Source: Synanceia verrucosa
Taxonomy: Eukaryota; Chordata; Actinopteri; Perciformes; Synanceiidae
DNA: 64,000 nucleotides
Assembly (NCBI GenBank): GCA_029721515.1
Contig: JAQQSB010000885.1
Span: 24,294 to 88,293 of the forward strand
Reading direction: 5' to 3'
Positions 48,119 through 60,907 of this stretch are shown here, in pieces. The notes beneath the pieces are model-generated. The model made no database searches. It was not told the DNA's origin and was given only the letters and a program-made list of their open reading frames with translations. Made by a program: the position numbers and the translations under genes. Numbering within the stretch: the stretch's first letter is position 1; the number at the start of each line of letters is the position of its first letter.

Positions 48119-49379
48119 ATTATTTTTCTTCCCCCCCCATTTTTTGGCACGCTTCTTCTCCCACAAATTTCAACCTAGAAACTTCAAACAAACTTCAAAA
48201 CGTGCGTCTTCATCGGGACATTATTGCTATTACTTTTCATAGCCATAACCTTCAAAATTTCCGAGTTATGGGCAAAAATTCACCGAAATTTTCCCATTGG
48301 AAATGCATGGGGAGAGCTTCAAATTTCAAAAATTTTCAACCTCGAACAAACCTTCATAACTCCTTCATAATTGGACTTAGAAACTTCATTCAACTTTCAA
48401 AACGCAGAAAATTTTCCTGGCTACATATTCATAATTCATCTTCAATTCAAAAAATGTACAGTTCATTCACAATTTCATCATATCTCAGACCATAAAATCT
48501 TCAAAAATCAGCCTTTAACATGGGTGTCTATTGCGTGCACTAGAGTGGGAGAACTACACACCTAGAGTGGAGAGCAGTGTCTGAATCGTCTGAAAAAAAT
48601 ATTTTTAAATCGCGATTGTGAGGGCTACGTACGCCCCACGGACATAATTTTTACATCAAAACGTTGGAAATTTCGTCCCGGTCGTAGCGATGTGTCTCCC
48701 ATGTCTGTCAGGTTTATAGTTTTGGCTCCAGACCCTTAAATAGGGCGGCACCTCCAAAAATCTCTCCATTGGGCCCAATGTTAAATTTCAGAGGAAAAGG
48801 CGTGAGGAAGCAGAGAAACCTCTTGTGTTTAACCTGCCGCTGTCAGCCTTCTGAGTGGGCTAGAGACATAAAATTGACACCGCTGCGATCGTTGCGAGCT
48901 CCTGCCGCCCACGGTCCAAACCCCAAAGCCGTACGCCTTACGGTTGGGGAGTTATTTAGAGGAGTTCGGCAAGGTCTGACTCAGTTCAAATGAATGGCAG
49001 TCTAAGGGGACAGAAGCTGGTGCAGGGAGAGGGAGTGAGAAGGGAGGGCCGTCTCCATGGAAACGGCCCAGCTCTTGGCAGTTGACCTCAAGTGACCCTG
49101 CCTGGGCCTTATACAGGCTTCTGATCGATCAATGCTCATGATACAGAGAGTGGATGACATCATCAATCACACACACACACAGACAGACCAGGGGCGTGTC
49201 TAGACTTTTTTAAAGGGGGGGCCCGGGCCCAAGGGGGGCCCAAGTCATGCAGGGGTGGCCAGCAGAATTAGGTCAAACTCCAGAGGGGTAACTGTTTCCT
49301 CACAGGAAGCTGTGTCTATGACTGTCCTTTCAAAATAAAAGCCCCAAATTCTGATTTAATCTTCCCAGGAAACAAAGTC

Positions 49380-49480
49380 AGGCACGCACGTAGTGCGTGC
49401 TTCGGTGTGTTCGATTGCAACATGGATCTGGGACAGGCACGCACGTAGTGCGTGCTTCGGTGTGTTTGATTGCAACATGG
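49380..49480 (+). repeat. 55-bp palindromic minisatellite, two copies
   Basis: gcacgcacgtagtgcgtgc dyads start near 49383 and 49438, 55 bp apart, in a chimeric A tail. Confidence 0.85.
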
Positions 49481-49942
49481 ATCTCGAACAGGCACACATT
49501 TACATTCAACTTTTGAATAAAATTCAAACATTTTCACCATTCAGCTTTTAAAGTCAAATTCATGAATTATACATTCATAATTTTTCAACATTCATTCTAC
49601 TTAGCCTTCATACTACTACATTCAACCCAGCATTCAGCAGTTTGGCTTCAGCTTTCATTTTCAAAATTTCAAGTCATACAATTCATTCTCATTCAAACAT
49701 TCAACCCAGCATTCAGCAGTTTGGCTTCAGCTTTTATTTTCAAAATTTCTATTCATACAATTCATTCTCATTCAAACATTCAACCCAGCATTCAGCAGTT
49801 TGGCTTCAGCTTTTATTTTCAAAATTTCTATTCATACAAATTCATTCTCATTCAAACATTCAACCCAGCATTAGCATTCAGCAGCGTAGCTTCAGCTGCG
49901 GGCATTCACACCCCGCAATTGCTTCAGCAATTGCTCTTCTAG

Positions 49943-51582
49943 TTATTATTATTTTTATTATAGACGCACCTTCGGCAATTAATGCGGGTCGTACCGTAAG
50001 GTGCACCCAGGCATGACATATATCAAAACGTGCGTCTCGATCGTGCCACGGCTGCTATTACTTTTCTCCGTCAAAAGTGTTACCATGGCGACGCTAGACC
50101 CCAAAAACCGCCGAAAAAAGTCCCATAGGAATGAATGGGGAAAGGGTCGGATTTCAAATTTTTTTCTTCATCGAACAAACAGTCACAGCTCCTTCATGCT
50201 TTCACCTAGAAACTCCATTCAACTTTCAAAACGCAGCAAATTTTCCTGGCAACATATTCATAATTCATCTTCAATTAAAAAAATGTATAGTTTCTTCAGC
50301 ATTTCAACTTTTTCCAGACCATGAAATCTTCAAAAATCAGCCTTTAACATGGGTGTCTATTGCGTGCACTAGAGTGGGAGAACTACACACCTAGAGTGGA
50401 GAGCAGTTTCAGAATCGTCTGAAAAAAATATTTTTAAATCGCGATTGTGAGGGCCACGTTCACTCCACTGACATAATTTTTTAAGCAAAACGTTGGAAAT
50501 TTCGTCCCGGTCGTAGCAATGTGTCTCTTGTGTCTCTGAGATTTATGGTTTTGGCTCCAGACCCTTAATTAGGGCAGCACCTCCAAAAATCTCTCCATTG
50601 GGCCCAATGTTAATTTTCAGAGGAAAAGGCGTGAGAAAGCAGGAAAACCTCTTGTGTTTAACCTGCCGCTGACGGGCTTCTGAGTGGGCTAGAGACATAA
50701 AATTTACATCGCTGCGATCCTCGCGAGCTCCTGCCGCCTCTCGTCCAAACCCCAAAGCCGTACTCCTTACGGTTCTTGAGTTATTCAGAGGAGTTTGACA
50801 GGGTCCGACTCAGCTTGAAATCAATGGCAGTCAGTGAGAGCCAGTGTGGGGGACAGACCAGGGGCGCGCCTAGACTTTTCCATAGGGGTGCCCCATGGGG
50901 TGTTGAAGCCATGCAGGGGTGGCCAGCAGAATTAGGTGATATGCATGAACCTCCATCACCATAGCATCATTCACATGCAAAAATCTAAGCTCTACTGCTT
51001 ATAGTTTTTTTTATACGAGAGGTGATTCGACAGGTCAGCTCATCATCAGTGGCAGAGTGTGACTGGTTGTTGGTGTGTGTGTATCAGATCCACATAGACA
51101 CACATATAGAGATTAAGTGATGATATGATACAGGCTTCTGATTGCCCATTACTAATGATACAGAGAGTGGATGACATCATTGATCACACACACAGACAGG
51201 AAGCTCAGGCTGTTTCCTTCAAAATAAAAGTCTGTTTTTTCAAAATAAAAGCCCCAAACTTCGGAGGGGTAACTTTTTTCCTCACAGGAAGCTGTGGAGA
51301 TGACTATCCTTTCAAAGTAAAAGCCCCAAACTCTGATTTAAGCGTCACAGGAAACAAGGTGTGTTTGTTTGCAACAGGAACCTGGGACAGGCACGCACAT
51401 AGTGCGTGCTTCGGCGTGTTTGTTTTCAACACGAACCTGGGACAGGCACGCACGTAGTGCGTGCTTCGGTGCAGGAGAGGGTCAGCATGCATCAGGCTGG
51501 GCCTACATGGCCCGGCGTCGCGTGGGTCCGGCGTCATGTGTGCAGGCACATATTAAAATTTCTTCAGGAATTTTTTGTCTAG
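49943..51582 (+). repeat. Array unit: head E directly after tail A, tail B
   Basis: 1640 bp. The only E head that follows an A terminus with no D or C between. RFX-like site 50079-50092, preceded by aaaagt instead of aaagcc. Two palindromic copies at 51390-51466. Terminus 51555-51582. Confidence 0.87.
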
Positions 51583-51586
51583 TTAT

Positions 51587-51860
51587 GTGCCTGCCGTCGA
51601 GCAAGGCTGGCGAAGCCAGCCTTGCGAGCACGGCGGCACATATTACTATTCCTTTTGGGGGGGATTCCCCAAGTGTCTTAGCATTCATGGCAGGCGAAGC
51701 CTGCCATGAATGCTTGTAGTAGGTCCAAAACACACATATATGATGTAAAATGATAAAAATACCAAAAAATACCCAAAAAATCCATCCAAAAATCATAAAA
51801 ACGCTGTGTTTTAAGCCAGCAACGCGCTTATTAGTATCCAGGACGAGGGTTTATTTTTTT
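51587..51860. repeat. Hairpin module C, subtype 1 (first of a pair)
   Basis: Two modules C lie side by side; this first one is subtype 1. Confidence 0.85.
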
Positions 51861-51873
51861 TTATTTTTATTAT

Positions 51874-52130
51874 GTGCCTGCCGTCGAGCAAGGCTGGCGA
51901 AGCCAGCCTTGCGAGCACGGCGGCACATATTACTATTCCTTTTGGGGGTTCCCAAGTGTCTTAGCATTCATGGCAGGCGAAGCCTGCCATGAATGCTTGA
52001 AGTAGGTCCAAAAACATACATAATTGATGAAAAATGATAAAAAATCCCCAAAAATCCATCCCAAAAACATACAGTGAGTGTGTATTGGCCAGCAACGCGC
52101 TTATTAGTATCCAGGACGAGGGTTTCTTTT
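51874..52130. repeat. Hairpin module C, subtype 2 (second of a pair)
   Basis: Different subtype from its neighbour, so the pair did not arise by simple tandem duplication. The G run is shortened (gggggttcccaag). Confidence 0.85.
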
Positions 52131-53688
52131 ATTATTATTATTTTTATTATAGACGCACCTTCGCAATTAATGCGGTCGTACCGTAAGGTGCACCCAGGCA
52201 TGACATATATCAAAACGTGCGTCTCGATCGTGCCACGGCTGCTATTACTTTTCTCCGTCAAAAGTGTTACCATGGCGACGCTAGACCCCAAAACCGCCGA
52301 AAAAGTCCCATAGGAATGAATGGGGAAAGGGTCGGATTTCAAATTTTTTTCTTCATCGAACAAACAGTCACAGCTCCCTCATGCTTTCACCTAGAAACTC
52401 CATTTAACTTGCAAAACGCAGCAAATTTTCCTGGCAACATATTCATAATTCATCTTCAATTAAAAAAATGTATAGTTTCTTCAGCATTTCAACTTTTTCC
52501 AGACCATGAAATCTTCAAAAATCAGCCTTTAACATGGGTGTCTATTGCGTGCACTAGAGTGGGAGAACTACACACCTAGAGTGGAGAGCAGTTTCAGAAT
52601 CGTCTGAAAAAAATATTTTTAAATCGCGATTGTGAGGGCTACCTTCACTCCACTGACATAATTTTTACAGCAAAACGTTGGAAATTTCGTCACGGTCGTA
52701 GCGATGTGTCTCTTGTGTCTCTGAGATTTATGATTTTGGCTCCAGACCCTTAATTAGGGCAGCATCTCCAAAAATCTCTCCATTGGGCCCAATGTTAATT
52801 TTCAGAGGAAAAGGCGTGAGAAAGCAGGAAAACCTCTTGTGTTTAACCTGCCGCTGACGGGCTTCTGAGTGGGCTAGAGACATAAAATTTACATCGCTGC
52901 GATCCTCGCGAGCTCCTGCCGCCTCTCGTCCAAACCCCAAAGCCGTACTCCTTACGGTTCTTGAGTTATTCAGAGGAGTTTGACAGGGTCCGACTCAGCT
53001 TGAAATCAATGGCAGTCAGTGGGAGCCAGTGTGGGGGACAGACCAGGGGCGCGCCTAGACTTTTCCATAGGGGTGCCCCATGGGGTGTTGAAGCCATGCA
53101 GGGGTGGCCAGCAGAATTAGGTGATATGCATGAACCTCCATCACCATAGCATCATTCACATGCAAAAATCTAAGCTCTACTGCTTATAGTTTTTTTTTAA
53201 ACGAGAGGTGATTCGACAGGTCAGCTTATAATCAGAAGCATAGTGTGACAGAGCAGCTGTGTGTGTGTGGTATTTGAACTGAAGGGACCCTGTCTGTGAT
53301 ATGATGCATAGGTCAATGCTGATGATACAGAGAGTGGGTGACATCATTGATCACACACACAGACAGGAAGCTCAGGCTGTTTCCTTCAAAATAAAAGTCT
53401 GTTTTTTCAAAATGAAAGCCCCAAACTTTGGAGGGGTAACTTTTTTCCTCACAGGAAGCTGTGGAGATGACTATCCTTTCAAAGTAAAAGCCCCAAACTC
53501 TGATTTAAGCGTCACAGGAAACAAGGTGTGTTTGTTTTCAACAGGAACCTGGGACAGGCACGCACGGTCGTGCTTGATGCAGGAGAGGGTCAGCATGCAT
53601 CAGGCTGGGCCTACATGGCCCGGCGTCGCGTGGGTCGGCGTCATGTGTGCAGGCACATATTAAAATTTCTTCAGGAATTTTTGTCTAG

Positions 53689-55324
53689 TTATTATTATTA
53701 TTATAGACGATTTTCGGCAATTAATGCGGGTCGTACCGTAAGGTGCACCCAGGCATGACATATATCAAAGCGTGCTTGGCTCGATCGTGTGAGGGGGCTA
53801 TTACTTTTCTCCGTCAAAGCCGTTACCATGGCGACGCTAGACCCCAAAAACCGCCGAAAAAGGCCCCATAGGAATGAATGGGAAAAGCGGTCGGATTTCA
53901 AATTTTTTCTTCATCGAACAAACAGTCACAGCTCCCTCATGCTTTCACCTAGAAACTCCATTCAACTTTCAAAACGCAGCAAATTTTCCTGGCAACATAT
54001 TCATAATTCATCTTCAATTTAAAAAATGTATAGTTTCTTCAGCATTTCAACTTTTTCCAGACCATGAAATCTTCAAAAATCAGCCTTTAACATGGGTGTC
54101 TATTGCGTGCACTAGAGTGGGAGAACTACACACCTAGAGTGGAGAGCAGTTTCAGAATCGTCTGAAAAAAATATTTTTAAATTGCGATTGTGAGGGCTAC
54201 GTTCACTCCACCGACATAATTTTTACAGCAAAACGTTGGAAATTTCGTCCCGGTCGTAGCAATGTGTCTCTTATGTCTCTGAGATTTATGGTTTTGGCTC
54301 CAGACCCTTAATTAGGGCAGCACCTCCAAAAATCTCTCCATTGGGCCCAATGTTAATTTTCAGAGGAAAAGGCGTGAGAAAGCAGGAAAACCTCTTGTGT
54401 TTAACCTGCCGCTGACGGGCTTCTGAGTGGGCTAGAGACATAAAGTTTACATCGCTGCGATCCTCGCGAGCTCCTGCCGCCTCTCGTCCAAACCCCAAAG
54501 CCGTACTCCTTACGGTTCTTGAGTTATTCAGAGGAGTTTGGCATGGTCCGACTCAGCTTGAAATCAATGGCAGTCAGTGGGAGCCAGTGTGGGAGTCAGA
54601 CCAGGGGCGCGCCTAGACTTTTCCATAGGGGTGCCCCATGGGGTGTCAAAGCCATGCAGGGGTGGCCAGCAGAATTAAGTGATATGCATGAACCTCCATC
54701 ACCACAGCATCCTTCACATGCGAAAATCTAAGTTCTACTCCTTATAGTTTTTTTTATACGAGAGGTGATTGGACAGGTCAGCTCATAATCAGTGGCATAG
54801 CTGTGTGTGTGTGTCAGATGGGGGATCCACATAGACACACATATAGAGATTAGGTGATGATATGATACAGGCTTCTGATTGCCCATTACCAAAGATACAG
54901 AGAGTGGATGACATCATTGATCACACACACAGGAAGCTCAGGCTGTTTCCTTCAAAATAAAAGTCTGGTTTTTCAAAATAAAAGCCCCAAACTTTGGAGG
55001 GGTAACTTTTTTTCCTCACAGGAAGCTGTGGCAATGATTGTCCTTTCAAAGTAAAAGCCCCAAACTCTGATTTAAGCTTCACAGGAAATAAGGTGTGTTT
55101 GTTTGCAACATTAATCTGGAAAAGTGGAAAAGGCACGCACAAAGTGCGTGCTTCGGTGTGTTTGTTTTCAACACGAACCTGGGACAGGCACGCACGAAGT
55201 GCGTGCTTCGGTGCAGGAGAGGGTCAGCATGCATCAGGCTGGGCCTACATGGCCCGGCATCGCGTGGAGTCGGCGTCATGTGTGCAGGCACATATTAAAA
55301 TTTCTTCAGGAATTTTTTGTCTAG
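53689..55324 (+). repeat. Array unit: head E, tail B
   Basis: 1636 bp. RFX-like site 53822-53835. The tail carries an atypical first palindromic copy with gaaaagtggaaaaggcacgc near 55120. Terminus 55297-55324. Confidence 0.87.
53822..53835 (+). promoter_or_regulatory. RFX X-box-like motif (representative)
   Basis: GTTACCATGGCGAC matches the palindromic X-box consensus GTTRCCATGGYAAC at 13 of 14 positions. One copy lies at the same place in each of the 13 E heads. Confidence 0.4.
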
Positions 55325-55328
55325 TTAT

Positions 55329-55580
55329 GTGCCTGCCGTCGAGCAAGGCTGGCGAAGCCAGCCGTGCGAGCACGGCGGCACATATTACTATTCCTTTTGG
55401 GGGGGTTCCCCAAGTGTCTTAGCATTCATGGCAGGCGAAGCCTGCCATGAATGCTTGTAGTAGGTCCACAAACACATAAATGATGAAAAATGATGAAAAA
55501 CACCAAAAAATCCCAAGAAAATCCACCCCAAAATCCTTAAAAGCAACGCGCTTATTAGTATTCAGGACGAGGTTTCTTTT
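55329..55580. repeat. Hairpin module C, subtype 3 (first of a pair)
   Basis: First hairpin has one mismatch in the right arm (gccagccgtgcg). Confidence 0.85.
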
Positions 55581-55587
55581 TTATTAT

Positions 55588-55860
55588 GTGCCTGCCGTCG
55601 AGCAAGGCTGGCGAAGCCAGCCTTGCGAGCACGGCGGCACATATTACTATTCCTTTTGGGGGGGAGGCCCCAAGTGTCTTAGCATTTATGGCAGGCGAAG
55701 CCTGCCATAAATGCTTGTAGTAGGTCCAAAACACACATATATGATGTAAAATGATAAAAAATACCAAAAAATACCCAAAAAATCCATCCAAACATCATAA
55801 AAAACACTGTGTTTTAGCCAGCAACGCGTATATTAGTATTCAGGACGAGGGTTTATTTTT
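55588..55860. repeat. Hairpin module C, subtype 1 (second of a pair)
   Basis: The second hairpin (55681-55715) has paired substitutions: arms AGCATTTATGG / CCATAAATGCT with the usual GAA loop. Confidence 0.85.
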
Positions 55861-57436
55861 TTTTCCTATTATTATTATTTTTATTATAGCCACTTCTTCG
55901 GCAATTAATGCGGGTCGTACCGTAAGGTGCACCCAGGCATGAGATATATCAAATCGTGCGTCTCGATCGTGCCACCATGGCTATTACTTTTCTCCGTCAA
56001 AGCCGTTACCATGGCGACGCTAGACCCCAAAAACCGCCGAAAAAAGTCCCATAGGAATGAATGGGGAAAGGGTCGGATTTCAAATTTTTTTCTTCATCGA
56101 ACAAACAGTCACAGCTCCCTCATGCTTTCACCTAGAAACTCCATTCAACTTTCAAAACGCAGCAAATTTTCCTGGCAACATATTCATAATTCATCTTCAA
56201 TTAAAAAAATGTATAGTTTCTTCAGCATTTCAACTTTTTCCAGACCATGAAATCTTCAAAAATCAGACTTTAACATGGGTGTCTATTGCGTGCACTAGAG
56301 TGGGAGAACTACACACCTAGAGTGGAGAGCAGTTTCAGAATCGTCTGAAAAAAATATTTTTAAATCGCGATTGTGAGGGCCACGTTCACTCCACCTACAT
56401 AATTTTTACAGCAAAACGTTGGAAATTTCGTCCCGGTCGTAGCGATGTGTCTCTTATGTCTCTGAGATTTATGGTTTTGGCTCCAGACCCTTAATTAGGG
56501 CAGGACCTCCCAAAATTCTCTCCATTGGGCCCAATGTTAATTTTCAGAGGAAAAGGCGTGAGAAAGCAGGAAAACCTCTTGTGTTTAACCTGCCGCTGAC
56601 GGGCTTCTGAGTGGGCTAGAGACATAAAATTTACATCGCTGTGATCCTCACGAGCTCCTGCCGCCTACGGTCCAAACCCCAAAGCTGTACGCCTTACGGT
56701 TGGGGAGTTATTTAGAGGAGTTCGGCAGGGTCCGACTCAGCTTGAAATCAATGGCAGTCAGTGAGAGCCAGTGTGGGGGACAGACCAGGGGTGCGCCTAG
56801 ACTTTTCCATAGGGGTGCCCCATGGGGTGTTGAAGCCATGCAGGGGTGGCCAGCAGAATTAGGTGATATGCATGATCCTCCATCACCACAGCATCATTCA
56901 CATGCAAAAATCTAAGCTCTACTGCTTATAGTTTTTTTTATACGAGAGGTGATTCGACAGGTCATCTCATTATCAGAAGCATAGTGTGACAGAGCAGCTG
57001 TGTGTGTGTGGCATTTGAACTGAAGGGACCCTGTCTGTGATATGATGCATAGGTCAATGCTGATGATACAGAGAGTGGGTGACATCATTGATCACACACA
57101 CAGACAGGAAGCTCAGGCTGTTTCCTTCAAAATAAAAGTCTGTTTTTTCAAAATGAAAGCCCCAAACTTTGGAGGGGTAACTTTTTTTCCTCACAGGAAG
57201 CTGTGACAATGATTGTCCTTTCAAAGTAAAAGCCCCAAACTCTGATTTAAGCTTCACAGGAAACAAGGTGTGTTTGTTTTCAACATGAACCTGGGACAGG
57301 CACGCACGAAGTGCGTGCTTCGGTGCAGGAGAGGGTCAGCATGCATCAGGCTGGGCCTACATGGCCCGGCATCGCGTGGGCCCGGCGTCATGTGTGCAGG
57401 CACATATTAAAATTTCTTCAGGAATTTTTTGTCTAG

Positions 57437-59316
57437 TTATGTGCCTGCCGTCGAGCAAGGCTGGCGAAGCCAGCCTTGCGAGCACGGCGGCACATATTAC
57501 TATTCCTTTTGGGGGGGTTCCCCAAGTGTCTTAGCATTCATGGCAGGCGAAGCCTGCCATGAATGCTTGTAGTAGGTCCACAAACACATAAATGATGAAA
57601 AATGATGAAAAACACCAAAAAATCCCAAGAAAATCCACCCCAAAATCCTTAAAAGCAACGCGCTTATTAGTATTCAGGACGAGGTTTCTTTTTATTATTT
57701 TTATTATTATTATTATAGACGCATTCTTGACAGTGAATTAATGCGAAGGTCGTACCGTAAGGTGCACCCAGGCATGAGATATATCAAAACGTGCGTCTCG
57801 ATCGTGCCACCATGGCTATTACTTTTCTCCGTCAAAGCCGTTACCGTGGCGACGCTAGACCCCAAAAACCGCCGAAAAAAGTCCCATAGGAATGAATGGG
57901 GAAAGGGTCGGATTTCAAATTTTTTCTTCATCGAACAAACAGTCACAGCTCCCTCATGCTTTCACCTACAAACTCCATTCAACTTTCAAAACGCAGCAAA
58001 TTTTCCTGGCAACATATTCATAATTCATCTTCAATTAAAAATGTATAGTTTCTTCAGCATTTCAACTTTTTCCAGACCATGAAATCTTCAAAAATCAGCC
58101 TTTAACATGGGTGTCTATTGCGTGCACTAGAGTGGGAGAACTACACACCTAGAGTGGAGAGCAGTTTCAGAATCGTCTGAAAAAAATATTTTTAAATCGC
58201 GATTGTGAGGGCTACATTCACTCCACTGACATAATTTTTACAGCAAAACGTTGGAAATTTCGTCCCGGTCGTAGCGATGTGTCTCTTATGTCTCTGAGAT
58301 TTATGGTTTTGGCTCCAGACCCTTAATTAGGGCAGCACCTCCAAAAATCTCTCCATTGGGCCCAATGTTAATTTTCAGAGGAAAAGGCGTGAGAAAGCAG
58401 GAAAACCTCTTGTGTTTAACTTGCCGCTGTCTGCCTTCTGAGCGGGCTAGAGACATAAAATTTACATCGCTGCGATCCTCGCGAGCTCCTGCCGCCTCTC
58501 GTCCAAACCCCAAAGCCGTACTCCTTACGGTTCTTGAGTTATTCAGAGGAGTTTGACAGGGTCCGACTCAGCTTGAAATCAATGGCAGTCAGTGAGAGCC
58601 AGTGTGGGGGACAGACCAGGGGCGCGCCTAGACTTTTCCATAGGGGTGCCCCATGGGGTGTTGAAGCCATGCAGGGGTGGCCAGCAGAATTAGGTGATAT
58701 GCATGAACCTCCATCACCATAGCATCATTCACATGCAAACATCTAAGCTCTACTCCTTGTAGTTTTTTTTATACGAGAGGTGATTCGACAGGTCAGCTCA
58801 TAATCAGAAGCATAGTGTGACAGAGCAGCTGTGTGTGTGTGGCATTTGAACTGAAGGGACCCTGTCTGTGATATGATGCATAGGTCAATGCTGATGATAC
58901 AGAGAGTGGGTGACATCATTCATCACACACACAGACAGGAAGCTCAGGCTGTTTCCTTCAAAATAAAAGTCTGTTTTTTCAAAATGAAAGCCCCAAACTT
59001 TGGAGGGGGTAACTTTTTCCTCACAGGAAGCTGTGACAATGATTGTCCTTTCAAAGTAAAAGCCCCAAACTCTGATTTAAGCTTCACAGGAAACAAGGTG
59101 TGTTTGTTTTCAACATGAACCTGGGACAGGCACGCACGTAGTGCGTGCCAGCGTGTTTGTTTTTAACACTAACCTGGGACATGCACACGTAGTGCGTGCT
59201 TGATGCAGGAGAGGGTCAGCATGCATCAGGCTGGGCCTACATGGCCCGGCGTCGCGTGGGTCCGGCGTCATGTGTGCAGGCACATATTAAAATTTCTTCA
59301 GGAATTTTTTGTCTAG
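57437..59316 (+). repeat. Array unit: C + head E, tail B
   Basis: 1880 bp. RFX-like site 57840-57853. Head E has a small insertion (gacagtgaattaatgcgaagg). Two palindromic copies in the tail, the second degraded (catgcacacgtagtgcgtgc). Terminus 59289-59316. Confidence 0.86.
57441..57690. repeat. Hairpin module C, subtype 3
   Basis: Both main hairpins intact; directly behind a B terminus. Confidence 0.85.
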
Positions 59317-60907
59317 TTATTATTATTATTTTTATTATTATTATTATAGACGCATTCTTCGGCAATTAATGCGGGTCGTACCGTAAGGTGCACCCAGGCA
59401 TGAGATATATCAAAACGTCGTCTCGATCGTTGCCACCATGGCTATTACTTTTCTCCGTCAAAGCCGTTACCGTGGCGACGCTTAGACCCCAAAAACCGCC
59501 GAAAAAGTCCCATAGGAATGAATGGGGAAAGGGTCGGATTTCAAATTTTTTCTTCATCGAACAAACAGTCACAACTCCCTCATGCTTTCACCTAGAAACT
59601 CCATTCAACTTTCAAAACGCAGCAAATTTTCCTGGCAACATATTCATAATTCATCTTCAATTAAAAAATGTATAGTTTCTTCAGCATTTCAACTTTTTCC
59701 AGACCATGAAATCTTCAAAAATCAGCCTTTAACATGGGTGTCTATTGCGTGCACTAGAGTGGGAGAACTACACACCTAGAGTGGAGAGCAGTTTCAGAAT
59801 CGTCTGAAAAAAATATTTTTAAATCGCGATTGTGAGGGCCACGTTCACTCCACTGACATAATTTTTACAGCAAAACGTTGGAAATTTCGTCCCGGTCGTA
59901 GCGATGTGTCTCTTATGTCTCTGAGATTTATGGTTTTGGCTCCAGACCCTTAATTAGGCAGCACCTCCCAAAATTCTCTCCATTGGGTCCAATGTTAATT
60001 TTCAGAGGAAAAGGCGTGAGAAAGCAGGAAAACCTCTTGTGTTTAACCTGCCGCTGACGGGCTTCTGAGTGGGCTAGAGACATAAAATTTACATCGCTGC
60101 GATCCTCGCGAGCTCCTGCCGCCTACGGTCCAAACCCCAAAGCTGTACGCCTTACGGTTGGGGAGTTATTTAGAGGAGTTCGGCAGGGTCTGACTCAGCT
60201 TGAAATCAATGGCAGTCAGTGAGAGCCAGTGTGGGGGACAAACCAGGGGCGCGCCTAGACTTTTCCATAGGGGTGCCCCATGGGGTGTTGAAGCCATGCA
60301 GGGGTTGCCAGCAGAATTAGGTGATATGCATGAACCTCCATCACCATAGCATCACTCACATGCAAAAATCTAAGCTCTACTGCTTGTAGTTTTTTTATAC
60401 GAGAGGTGATTCGACAGGTCAGCTCATCATCAGTGGCAGAGTGTGACTGGTTGTTGGTGTGTGTGTATCAGATCCACATAGACACACATATAGAGATTAA
60501 GTGATGATATGATACAGGCTTCTGATTGACCATTACCAATGATACAGAGAGTGGATGACATCATTGATCACACACACAGACAGGAAGCTCAGGCTGTTTC
60601 CTTCAAAATAAAAGTCTGGTTTTTCAAAATAAAAGCCCCAAACTTGGAGGGGTAACTTTTTCCTCACAGGAAGCTGTGGCTATGACTGTCCTTTCAAAAT
60701 AAAGCCCCGAACTCTGGTTTAATCTTCACAGGAAACAAGGTGTGTTTGTTTTCAACATGAACCTGGGACAGGCACGCACTAAGTGCGTGCTTGATACAGG
60801 AGAGGGTCAGCATGCATCAGGCTGGGCCTACGTGGCCCGGCGTCAGCGTGGGTCCGCGTCATGTGTGCAGGCACATATTAAAATTTCTTCAGGAATTTTT
60901 AGTCTAG
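59317..60907 (+). repeat. Array unit: head E, tail B
   Basis: 1591 bp, the shortest E unit in this window. RFX-like site 59466-59479. The tail palindrome reads gcacgcactaagtgcgtgc. Terminus 60880-60907. Confidence 0.87.

Larger units (their letters stand above)
47796..49942 (+). repeat. Array unit: C + D variant + head H, chimeric tail ending in A
   Basis: 2147 bp. From 49030 the tail mixes A sequence (gggagggccgtctccatgg), a B-like stretch (49190-49375), two 55-bp palindromic copies (49380-49480) and then a normal A end with four minisatellite copies. Terminus 49915-49942. Its mosaic order is the same as in 1-1081. Confidence 0.83.
51583..53688 (+). repeat. Array unit: C + C + head E, tail B
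   Basis: 2106 bp. RFX-like site 52266-52279. The palindromic segment is degraded (gcacgcacggtcgtgc, near 53558). Terminus 53662-53688, one T shorter. Confidence 0.87.
55325..57436 (+). repeat. Array unit: C + C + head E, tail B
   Basis: 2112 bp. RFX-like site 56005-56018. One palindromic copy near 57300; terminus 57409-57436. Confidence 0.87.
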
